NCBI GenBank assembly: GCA_002501085.1
Contig: DLRL01000038.1
Location: 1-28,840, forward strand
Direction of reading: 5' to 3'
Length of the DNA stretch: 28,840 bases
Source: Gemmatimonadales bacterium UBA7889
GTDB lineage: Bacteria; Gemmatimonadota; Gemmatimonadetes; Longimicrobiales; Gaopeijiaceae
The first letter of the stretch is position 1, and the number at the start of each line of letters is the position of its first letter. Below are positions 7,647-14,922 of this stretch, one piece after another. A program made the translations under genes and the position numbers. A model generated the notes under the pieces. It searched no databases. It was given only the letters and a program-made list of their open reading frames with translations, and had not been told where the DNA came from.

Positions 7647-8687
7647 GTGAACTACCGGACGCCAGAAGGGCGTGCGGCACAAGTTCGTAAAGTCAAGGAA
7701 GCACTCTTGGCTTCACGTTCAGCTATCCTTACCACCCATATTAACGCTGATGGCGATGGAGCAGGGTGTGAAGCGGCACTCTCATCATGGCTCAGAGCCA
7801 ACGGGACCGAGGCTTGGATTATCAATCCAACCCCGTTCCCGGAGACATTCCACTTTGCTGTAGAGGATGAGCGTTGGATTGTACCCGCCGGATCTGCTCG
7901 TGCGCGAGACCTGTGTGACCAGGCGGATCTTGCTGTGGTTTTGGATACTGGTGAAGTGCCACGAATCGGTCGCACAAGAGACCTGATTCGAAAACTCCGA
8001 ACCGTTGTGATCGATCACCATCAGCCAGGTGCACAACCTATTGGCGGGGTTTCTCTACGTGACCCCACTGCTGCTGCTACAGGCGAACTGCTTTATGATC
8101 TTGTGCTTGCTGCTGATGGCCCTTGGACCGAGCACGTAGCCCTTGGGATCTATGTTGCGGTACTCACTGATACAGGATCGTTTCGCTTCTCGAATACGAC
8201 ACCAGGGACGCACATGATGGCAGCTGATCTGATTGGCAGAGGTGTCGATTCGGAGGATGTGTATAGTCGCATATATGGCAGAGCTCGACTGCGTAAGTAC
8301 CAACTACTGGGTGCTGCTCTTGAAACTCTGGAGCACGACGAAGAGTACGGAATCGCTTGGATGACAGTCCCTAGAGATGCTTATGAAGCTCTAGGAGCCA
8401 CTGCCGAAGACCTTGAGGGCATGGTAGATATCCCGCGGTCTATCATAGGTAATAAAGTCGCTCTTCTCTTTAGCAAGGCGACGACTGGTGGAATAAAGAT
8501 ATCTTTCCGCTCAAGTGGACGGTTCAATGTCAATCAACTTGCTCAACAGTTTGGCGGCGGCGGACACGTCAAGGCATCTGGAGCGATGGTAGAGGGGCCA
8601 CTTGAACGAGCTATCGAGAAGGTGCTAATGGCAGCGCGTGAGATGATTGCTCATGACCCCGCTGAAGTTCTAGAGGAAGATACATGA
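7647..8687 (+). CDS. nrnA: DHH-DHHA1 phosphoesterase, NrnA-type oligoribonuclease/pAp phosphatase, 346 aa
   Basis: All DHH-family metal motifs are present in order: HINADGDGAG (31-40), VVLDTGE (98-103), IDHHQPG (122-128) and TDTGSF (174-179). The C-terminal DHHA1 substrate motif is GGGGHVKASG (303-312). Length and layout match the NrnA family, cytosolic manganese enzymes that degrade short RNA oligonucleotides (nanoRNA) and, in several members, dephosphorylate 3',5'-pAp to AMP. Start is GTG at 7647 with CAGGAG six bases upstream. The stop overlaps the next gene by four bases (ATGA), so the downstream unknown protein is translationally coupled. Its position directly after CoaE-PHP is suggestive, since pAp is a by-product of CoA use. 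Whether this enzyme prefers pAp, oligoribonucleotides or cyclic-dinucleotide products cannot be told from sequence. Confidence 0.9.
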   Translation: MNYRTPEGRAAQVRKVKEALLASRSAILTTHINADGDGAGCEAALSSWLRANGTEAWIINPTPFPETFHFAVEDERWIVPAGSARARDLCDQADLAVVLDTGEVPRIGRTRDLIRKLRTVVIDHHQPGAQPIGGVSLRDPTAAATGELLYDLVLAADGPWTEHVALGIYVAVLTDTGSFRFSNTTPGTHMMAADLIGRGVDSEDVYSRIYGRARLRKYQLLGAALETLEHDEEYGIAWMTVPRDAYEALGATAEDLEGMVDIPRSIIGNKVALLFSKATTGGIKISFRSSGRFNVNQLAQQFGGGGHVKASGAMVEGPLERAIEKVLMAAREMIAHDPAEVLEEDT

Positions 8688-9124
8688 CGAGCGCACAAGC
8701 AATTGAATCCTCTCGCGATCCCGGTGTACCGGAAGCCTTGCCCAGAGTCTTGATTCGTGTGCGAGACCACTTTGGTTCAGAGTTGATTGACAGACTGTGG
8801 CTATTTCCACCAGTACGACGAGGGAGACGGGAGCAAGGATTAGTTGCAGTGAGTACCTTCCTTGAAGGGCAGCAGCGAAGAGCTATGGTTACTGTAGCTT
8901 ATACAGCTGAGCATTCGGGAGCCGGCGTGAGTATTGAAACTTGGTTTACGCAGGAAGGAGAAGCTCTTCCTGAGCGATTTCCGGCGGTGATGCTGGGTGT
9001 CGTCAACCGAACCAAGGAAACACCTGGAGAAGCCCGGGAGGTTGAGATCTCTGGCTCGGGACAAAGGTTTGAGGAGTTGATGGAGGGTTTTGACGCTTGG
9101 ATTGAGAGGGGATCTGCGCTTTGA
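8684..9124 (+). CDS. Unknown protein coupled to nrnA and fur, 146 aa
   Basis: No domain recognised. It is soluble, with no signal peptide or membrane segment. It shows alternating strands and loops, such as VLIRVRDHFG, GLVAVSTFLEGQQRRAMVTVAY and VSIETWFTQEGEALPERFP, and an acidic C-terminus (FEELMEGFDAWIERG). It overlaps nrnA by four bases at its start (ATGA) and the Fur gene by four at its end (TTGA). This is the tightest packing in the window and implies co-translation with both. Composition and codon use look like the neighbours. A role linked to the phosphoesterase or to the regulator is only guilt by association. Confidence 0.75.
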   Translation: MTSAQAIESSRDPGVPEALPRVLIRVRDHFGSELIDRLWLFPPVRRGRREQGLVAVSTFLEGQQRRAMVTVAYTAEHSGAGVSIETWFTQEGEALPERFPAVMLGVVNRTKETPGEAREVEISGSGQRFEELMEGFDAWIERGSAL

Positions 9125-9621
9125 GTTTGGTTTCGACACGCCAACCGTTCATTCGACTCTTCGGTCGCTATCTTCGAGACGAGGGCCTTCCGGTAACACA
9201 GCAGCGGGAAGCTATCGCGAAAATCGTTTTCGAATCTGACGAGCATCTATCCGTGCATGATATTGAGCAGGCGCTCAGAGATGGTGCGGGCAGAGTCGGG
9301 AAGGCTACGATCTATCGCACCTTAGATCTTCTAGTGCGTAGTCGACTCGTAGAAGAGCATGATTTTGGCGAAGGATTCAAGCGTTACGAGCATAGGCTCT
9401 CCGAGCATCCTATCCATGAACATCTCATCTGTCTCGAATGCGGGACCGTGCTAGAGTTCGAGAGTAACGAAGTTTATGGTGTCGAGAGCCGTGTTCGGCG
9501 TGAGCACGGCTTTGTCCCGGTTCGGCATAGGCTTGAGATATACGGACTCTGCAGGGATTGTGATGAAGGGGGGGCCGAGTTGCCGGTCGGAGGCTTGACG
9601 TGTCCGATCGAGACGGCTTGA
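9121..9621 (+). CDS. fur: Fur-family metal-responsive transcriptional regulator, 166 aa
   Basis: Winged-helix DNA-binding domain at about residues 20-85, with recognition helix GKATIYRTLDLLVRSRLV, followed by a dimerisation/metal domain. Metal ligands are HPIHEHLICLECG (H96, H99, H101, C104, C107) and a second zinc pair LCRDC (C144, C147). This HxHxH plus two CxxC layout is that of Fur/PerR, and the motif order resembles Fur itself more than Zur. A short tail (148-166) adds one more Cys. The start is TTG at 9121, overlapping the previous stop as TTGA. Which metal it senses is not certain. No obvious palindromic Fur box (GATAATGATWATCATTATC-like) was found nearby, so targets are not visible in this window. 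Confidence 0.88.
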   Translation: MSLVSTRQPFIRLFGRYLRDEGLPVTQQREAIAKIVFESDEHLSVHDIEQALRDGAGRVGKATIYRTLDLLVRSRLVEEHDFGEGFKRYEHRLSEHPIHEHLICLECGTVLEFESNEVYGVESRVRREHGFVPVRHRLEIYGLCRDCDEGGAELPVGGLTCPIETA

Positions 9622-9634
9622 GCTAACTAACCAC

Positions 9635-10609
9635 TTGCCGAACCGACGTGACCCGGATGCATCCGGTCGTGGTGGTGAATGCTCCGATCCGGTGGAATTG
9701 CCCGGATTAGGTGATCTTCCATGGGAGCTTCCACACACATTCCTCGGTCTCGATGAGGTAGCTGGGAGCTTCGCTGAGGCTGCTGCCGTCATTCTTCCTG
9801 TACCGTATGAGGCTACTACTTCTTGGGGGAGTGGTACTCGGCTTGGTCCTCGCTCAATTCTTGAGGCATCTCGTTACGTGGAGTTATACGACCAAGAATT
9901 TGACTGTGAACCAGCTCAGTTACTAGGTATCCACACATTACCTGGGCTGGAGCTTTCAAGAGCTGGCCCAACGGTCGCGATGGAAGAACTTCGTAATGCG
10001 TATGCCAGAATCTCAGATGTATGTGGTGACCGATTTCTTGTCATGCTTGGTGGTGAGCATTCGATTTCGGCCGCCGCAGTGCTTGCTCAGGCTGACCGGT
10101 ATGATGAAAGACTCACTGTATTGCAGCTTGATGCTCATGCTGATCTTCGATTGCAGTATGAGGGGACACCCGATTCGCATGCCTCAGCAATGGCTCGAGT
10201 CCTGGATTACGCTGATGTCGTTGCTGTAGGAGTGCGTGGGGTTAGTCAGGAAGAGGTCAACACCTCCAGCTCTCAGGATAGCTCAACACTTATCTGGGCA
10301 GATGAGATGTGGAAAAACGACGCATGGATGGACCGTGCGCTTGATGCTCTGGGCCCAAAAGTTTACCTCACTTTCGATGTGGATTATTTCGACCCGGCAG
10401 TGGTTCCGTCGACTGGCACTCCCGAACCGGGTGGAGCTTCATGGTATGAGACTCTGCGATTTCTGAGGCGGGTGCTGGCTGAGCGGGAGGTTGTTGCAGC
10501 GGATGTTGTAGAATTAGCACCTGTCCCAGGGATTCACGCACCAAATTTTCTAGTTGCCAAGCTTGTCTACAAGCTCATTAATTATCGCTTCTGGAATCGG
10601 ATGCTCTAG
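9635..10609 (+). CDS. speB: Agmatinase/arginase-family ureohydrolase, 324 aa
   Basis: Ureohydrolase that removes urea from agmatine or a related guanidino compound using a dimanganese centre. Metal-binding motifs are intact: GGEHS (H142), LDAHADLR (D166, H168, D170) and FDVDYFDP (D248, D250). PSTGTPEPGG and DVVELAP (E293) complete the family pattern. Length is typical for bacterial agmatinase. Family members also include guanidinobutyrase, proclavaminate amidinohydrolase and formiminoglutamase, so the substrate is only probable. The start is taken as TTG at 9635, 13 bases after the Fur stop; there is no strong ribosome site, and the Gly/Asp-rich first 20 residues are unlike the family core. 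GTG at codon 20 is an alternative. No decarboxylase or spermidine synthase gene is nearby. Confidence 0.82.
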   Translation: MPNRRDPDASGRGGECSDPVELPGLGDLPWELPHTFLGLDEVAGSFAEAAAVILPVPYEATTSWGSGTRLGPRSILEASRYVELYDQEFDCEPAQLLGIHTLPGLELSRAGPTVAMEELRNAYARISDVCGDRFLVMLGGEHSISAAAVLAQADRYDERLTVLQLDAHADLRLQYEGTPDSHASAMARVLDYADVVAVGVRGVSQEEVNTSSSQDSSTLIWADEMWKNDAWMDRALDALGPKVYLTFDVDYFDPAVVPSTGTPEPGGASWYETLRFLRRVLAEREVVAADVVELAPVPGIHAPNFLVAKLVYKLINYRFWNRML

Positions 10610-10683
10610 TGGCTCGATGGGTAGCTGTATTTTTCTACGAGACGTGACAGGTGCAATCAGCGATGACCCAAGGTGCGCTCTAG

Positions 10684-12201
10684 ATGATTGATCCATCAGC
10701 CATCAGAACACAGAACTCAAGAGAGCAGGAAGGCGGATTTCCTGCATCTGAAGTAGAACGCGCGACTGGGTCAAAGACTCTCCGTGGCAACCGACTGGAA
10801 CTCCAATATGAGGGTTCAAGCACCTTTAACTCCTGGCTTGAGGGGATCAGCCGTGCACAGCGCATGGTTTACCTGGAGAATTATCTAATCCGCGATGACC
10901 GAGTTGGCCGAGCGTTTCGGGATGTGCTCATCGAAAAGGCCCGGAGTGGTGTTCCGGTTTATGTTATCTATGACTGGGTGGGTTGCTGGGCGACACCTAG
11001 GTCATATTGGAAGCCTCTCAGACAAGCGGGTGTGCATGTCCGAGCTTTCAATCCGCTTTCACTTGGGATTGGAGATCCGTTCGGGATTTTGAGACGTGAC
11101 CACCGGAAGCTTATTGTGTTAGACGGTAAGGTTGCATACGTGGGAGGGTTCTGCTTGGGTGTGGAATGGGTGGGAAGGCCAACCCATCCGGCTTGGCGGG
11201 ATACTGCCGTCAAGATCTCTGGGCCCGCAGCAAGGGTGGCTGCACACGCTTTTGAAGCTACTTGGTGCGGGATGGGTGAGTCACTCGCTTTGTCCCAGCA
11301 ACTTCCTATTCTATCGGACGTTGGAGACACACCAGTCTGGCTTATCGAAGGAGAACCTGGAAGGACTCGAGTCTATCGCACAATTCACTGGGTCGCAGCG
11401 AGAGCGAAGGAGCGTGTATGGATCACGGATGCCTATTTTGTAGCTCCCCGGTCGGTATCCGAAGCGCTAGGTGCGGCGGCCCAGCAAGGAGTCGACGTGC
11501 GAATACTTGTGCCGGCACATAATAATTGGCCATTGGTTGGAAGCCTTTCACGGGGTGGATATCGATCTCTTTTAAAGTCTGGAGTCCGGATTTTCGAGTG
11601 GCAGGGACCTATGATCCATGCTAAGACTGCAGTCGTGGACGGTATTTGGTCGCGTGTTGGGTCGAGCAACCTGAACTCTGCAAGCTTGATCGGGAATTGG
11701 GAACTAGACGTTGGTGTACTCGATACGAAGCTTGCCGGTCAGCTTGAGGAACTCTTTCTCACCGACCTGAGTTCCTCTATTGAGATCGTTCTGCCGGGCC
11801 AGAGGTTTAAGCAGGGGATCAAGATTCCTGAAAGCTCAGGTGCTACAGAGTCACTTGATCCTCAGGGTACATTACCCGAAAGGATGATGCAGATTCGGAC
11901 TTTGGGAGCTGCCCAGGGCCGCATCACGATGGCGCCTCTGGTACGAGCCAGAGGCGCACTTGGGGACTCCTTAGCTGGGGACCGACCTATCGGACGCGAG
12001 GGCAGGACGGTGCTTGGTACAGTATCCGCTATCATTCTTTCCACAGCGATCATTGCCGCATTCTTTCCAACCTTCGTGGGTGCTATGATAGCGCTCGTAG
12101 CGGGGTGGTTTGGACTCACAACAGGGATTCGGGCGTACCTTCAGTCACGACGTGCGCGGAGTGAAGAGCGGGAAGCGCTAACAACTGCAGAACTAGATTA
12201 G
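10684..12201 (+). CDS. Phospholipase D-superfamily protein, cardiolipin synthase-like, with C-terminal membrane anchor, 505 aa
   Basis: Two HKD motifs are complete: H140-x-K142-x4-D147 in RRDHRKLIVLDGK and H312-x-K314-x4-D319 in MIHAKTAVVDG, with GSSNLN after the second. This is the bacterial cardiolipin synthase (Cls/ClsB) pattern: transfer of a phosphatidyl group between phospholipids, at the inner membrane. Two hydrophobic segments (about residues 442-462 and 464-483) lie at the C-terminus and are followed by a basic Arg-rich stretch. ClsA-type enzymes instead carry their paired segments at the N-terminus, and ClsB-type enzymes lack them. Start is ATG at 10684; a TAG codon in the same frame lies immediately before. 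Conversion to another PLD activity, such as a phosphatidyltransferase of different acceptor, cannot be excluded. Confidence 0.88.
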   Translation: MIDPSAIRTQNSREQEGGFPASEVERATGSKTLRGNRLELQYEGSSTFNSWLEGISRAQRMVYLENYLIRDDRVGRAFRDVLIEKARSGVPVYVIYDWVGCWATPRSYWKPLRQAGVHVRAFNPLSLGIGDPFGILRRDHRKLIVLDGKVAYVGGFCLGVEWVGRPTHPAWRDTAVKISGPAARVAAHAFEATWCGMGESLALSQQLPILSDVGDTPVWLIEGEPGRTRVYRTIHWVAARAKERVWITDAYFVAPRSVSEALGAAAQQGVDVRILVPAHNNWPLVGSLSRGGYRSLLKSGVRIFEWQGPMIHAKTAVVDGIWSRVGSSNLNSASLIGNWELDVGVLDTKLAGQLEELFLTDLSSSIEIVLPGQRFKQGIKIPESSGATESLDPQGTLPERMMQIRTLGAAQGRITMAPLVRARGALGDSLAGDRPIGREGRTVLGTVSAIILSTAIIAAFFPTFVGAMIALVAGWFGLTTGIRAYLQSRRARSEEREALTTAELD

Positions 12202-12207
12202 GAGGGA
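12200..12207 (+). promoter_or_regulatory. Strong ribosome-binding site for ccdA
   Basis: AGGAGGGA lies nine bases before the GTG at 12217, directly after the stop codon of the cardiolipin synthase-like gene, and fixes the start of the CcdA gene. Confidence 0.6.
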
Positions 12208-12216
12208 GAACAATTC

Positions 12217-12948
12217 GTGAACGAAGTTGATCTCGGGATCGTTATCGCCTTCACAGCGGGAGTCTTGTCCTTTCTCTCGCCGTGTGTGCTGCCTCTTGTA
12301 CCAAGCTACCTAACGTTTGTCACTGGGATGAGCCTTGAGGATCTCCAAGAAGGCGTGAATCGCAAAGCAACGCTGCTCCACTCAACACTCTTTGTCAGTG
12401 GCTTCAGCCTAATCTTTATTGTACTAGGGGCATCCGCGTCTTTCTTGGGACAGTTCTTAATAGCCTATGAGCTTTGGATTGCACGTATTGGTGGATTAAT
12501 CATTGTGCTCTTAGGGCTCCACCTCACAGGTGTGTTTCGGCTGACACCGCTCATGCGTGAACGCAGGATCCACCTGAGTGACAAGCCGGCCGGGTATCTT
12601 GGGACCCTTGGGGTTGGCATGGCATTTGGGGCTGGCTGGACCCCATGCATCGGTCCGATTTTGGGCGCAATCTTAACCTACGCTGGAACTCAGGATACTC
12701 TGTGGGCAGGAGTTGGATTGTTAACGGTCTACTCGGCAGGCCTCGCAGTTCCATTCTTGATATCAGCACTTGCGCTTGACCGGTTCCTTCAAGCGTTCAA
12801 GCAATTTCGGCACTTGATACCTCTAGTCGAGAAGAGTTCTGGCTTCCTTCTCATAATTCTTGGTATACTGCTTATAACTGGGCGCTTCACAGTCTTGGCT
12901 GCATACCTAACCCGGTTCACTCCAGAATTCATCCTGAACCGGATATAG
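12217..12948 (+). CDS. ccdA: CcdA-type thiol-disulfide transmembrane electron carrier, 243 aa
   Basis: Six hydrophobic segments with the two membrane cysteines of the CcdA/DsbD-beta family: LSPCVLPLVPSYL (C23) and GAGWTPCIGPILG (C144). These shuttle reducing power from cytoplasmic thioredoxin to periplasmic partners such as cytochrome c maturation proteins or thioredoxin-like reductases. Length matches stand-alone CcdA. The GTG start follows a strong ribosome site. The gene ends the long plus-strand block. No cytochrome c maturation gene is nearby; the DUF255 protein at the start of the window is a thioredoxin-fold protein but is predicted cytosolic, so linking them is speculative. Confidence 0.92.
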   Translation: MNEVDLGIVIAFTAGVLSFLSPCVLPLVPSYLTFVTGMSLEDLQEGVNRKATLLHSTLFVSGFSLIFIVLGASASFLGQFLIAYELWIARIGGLIIVLLGLHLTGVFRLTPLMRERRIHLSDKPAGYLGTLGVGMAFGAGWTPCIGPILGAILTYAGTQDTLWAGVGLLTVYSAGLAVPFLISALALDRFLQAFKQFRHLIPLVEKSSGFLLIILGILLITGRFTVLAAYLTRFTPEFILNRI

Positions 12949-12949
12949 A

Positions 12950-13043
12950 GGTTGATGACCTAGCTTTTGTGGAGCTAGAGAGAATGCATGTGGCATTCAG
13001 GTATGTAGAAGGATCTCAAATCAGCATGATGCCAAGGTCAACC
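12950..13043. other. Convergent intergenic region able to fold into stacked hairpins
   Basis: Between the convergent ccdA and ABC-exporter genes lie two tandem hairpins: CTAGCTT/GAGCTAG (12960-12978, loop TTGTG) and GAATGC/GCATTC (12982-12998, loop ATGTG). GGTTGA (12950-12955) and TCAACC (13038-13043) could close them in a multi-branched fold. There is no T-run on either strand. It may slow or end transcription from both sides, or be chance. Confidence 0.35.
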
Positions 13044-13086
13044 AACCTATAACCCCTGATATTTTCGCATACAGGCCTAGGTGGTC

Positions 13087-14874
13087 TCAGGCGCTAGCCA
13101 TCGAAACGACTGCAGCTTCAAGATCTTCTTCAAGCAGTTGGCGGCGAAGTAGTCCTGTATAGGTTCCACCCGTAGCGATTAACTCGGCATGTGTCCCAGA
13201 TTCGACAACGACTCCTTCATCTAGAACCAGGATTTTGTCAGCACGCATTACTGCGGATACGCGGTGGCTGATTATGAAAGAGGTGCGGCCTGACATCGTT
13301 TCCTGCAGGTCATCGAGTATTCTCATTTCGGTATGGGTATCAACTGCGCTCAGCGCGTCGTCAAGCACTAGAATCAAGGGATCACGAGCCAGGGCTCTGG
13401 CCAGAGTTGCTCGCTGTTTCTGCCCTCCCGATAAATTGATTCCGCGCTCACCCAACAAGGTCTCATAACCGTTGGGGAATTCAGTTATTTGCTCATGCAG
13501 TTGCGCCATCTTCGTCGCATATGTGATATCACCGGTCCCATCATGCACTGTCTTAGGAAGGTCATGATCACTGCCCAGGCTGATGTTTCTAGCGATAGTA
13601 TCAGAAAATAAGAAAATGTCTTGGGGCACCATTCCGATCTTTTCCTTAACCTCAGACGGATCCAGTTCAGTCAGTGGGATTTCATCGAAAAGGACAGTGC
13701 CGCGGGTGGGATCGTAGAGGCGGGCCAAGAGAGCGATGAGTGTGCTTTTTCCAGAGCCTGTTGGCCCAACGATCGCAATCGTATCTCCGGGGTCAGCGAT
13801 GAAGCTCACATGGTCTAGTATAGTCCGTTCTGTATCAGGGTAGACGAAGGACACATCACGAAATTCGATTTTGCCTTTTGCGCTCAGCAATGAGCGGGGT
13901 TGTTCTGGGATAGCTACGGATGCTTTAGTCGACAGAATCTTGTTGAGTCTGCCCATAGAAGCAGCACCTCTCTGGTATAGGTTCACAACCCAACCGAGCG
14001 AGATCATTGGCCAGACGAGCAAGGCCACATAGAGTCCGAAGGCTACGTAGTCCCCGATACTGATTGTACCGGCGATGACCTCCAGTGCACCTAGCCAGGT
14101 GACAAATACCAATGCAAACCCTGCAAGCGTGACAAGCAAGGGGTGAAATGCACCTGCCGTGAGGGCAAGATCCATGTTTCTAGTGCGGTAGTGCTCGTTA
14201 TGCGCGCGAAACTGCTGTTCTTGTTCTCTCTCTTGCGTGTACGCTCGGACGATGCGTACTCCGGTCAGGTTGTCCTGGACAAAAGTCGAAAGAGAGGCGA
14301 ATTGCTTTTGTATCTCTTCGAATCGATTGTGTATTATCCTCCCGAATACGATGACAATTGGAGGTAACGCGAGCATGGGGATCATCGCGTAAAACGTTAG
14401 CCTCGGACTGATCCAAATCATCAAAGCCAATGTAAATACGAAGCTCGCTGCTGTGTTTACTGTATACATGATGGCGGGACCCACGGCCATGCGAACTGCG
14501 AGCGTATCGTTTGTTGCGCGGCTCATGAGGTCGCCAGTTCTAGTTCTGCTGTAAAATGTTGCATCTAGAGAGAGTAGGTGTCGAAAGAAGTCGTTTCGGA
14601 GATCGCATTCGATGCGGCGACTCATTCCGTTTAAAAGTTCGCGCATGCCGTAACGAGCCAGCCCACCAAGAATCGCGAATAGAACTAAGGTAGCTGCAAA
14701 AGAGGCGATTCTGATTCGATCGACATCGGGGCCTTGAAGCCCATCAATCGCAAGCTTGATGAGGAATGGCCCTGCAACCTGAAATATATTCGCCAGAAGA
14801 ACTAAAAAGAGTCCCCAACGGAATGCTTTCCCGTACGGCTTGAAGTACGGCAGGATCGCTCGAAGTTCACCCAT
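13087..14874 (-). CDS. ABC exporter half-transporter, MdlA/BmrC-like, 595 aa
   Basis: Six-helix exporter membrane domain (residues 15-305) fused to an ATP-binding domain. Motifs: Walker A GPTGSGKST (370-378), Q-loop MVPQDIF (415-421), signature LSGGQ (481-485), Walker B ILVLDD (501-506) and H-loop ISHR (535-538). The residue after the Walker B Asp is Asp506, not the usual catalytic Glu. This LDDALSAVD sequence is characteristic of one partner of heterodimeric exporters such as MdlA/MdlB and BmrC/BmrD, where one ATP site is degenerate. No second exporter gene is nearby. The substrate is unknown; lipids, drugs or peptides are usual. It lies 48 bases downstream of the GGT gene on the same strand, so co-transcription is likely. 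Confidence 0.9.
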   Translation of the reverse strand: MGELRAILPYFKPYGKAFRWGLFLVLLANIFQVAGPFLIKLAIDGLQGPDVDRIRIASFAATLVLFAILGGLARYGMRELLNGMSRRIECDLRNDFFRHLLSLDATFYSRTRTGDLMSRATNDTLAVRMAVGPAIMYTVNTAASFVFTLALMIWISPRLTFYAMIPMLALPPIVIVFGRIIHNRFEEIQKQFASLSTFVQDNLTGVRIVRAYTQEREQEQQFRAHNEHYRTRNMDLALTAGAFHPLLVTLAGFALVFVTWLGALEVIAGTISIGDYVAFGLYVALLVWPMISLGWVVNLYQRGAASMGRLNKILSTKASVAIPEQPRSLLSAKGKIEFRDVSFVYPDTERTILDHVSFIADPGDTIAIVGPTGSGKSTLIALLARLYDPTRGTVLFDEIPLTELDPSEVKEKIGMVPQDIFLFSDTIARNISLGSDHDLPKTVHDGTGDITYATKMAQLHEQITEFPNGYETLLGERGINLSGGQKQRATLARALARDPLILVLDDALSAVDTHTEMRILDDLQETMSGRTSFIISHRVSAVMRADKILVLDEGVVVESGTHAELIATGGTYTGLLRRQLLEEDLEAAVVSMASA

Positions 14875-14922
14875 GATTTCGTCTGCTCAAGGTAGCAATC
14901 GAGAGTATCTGCAGTGCCAAGC

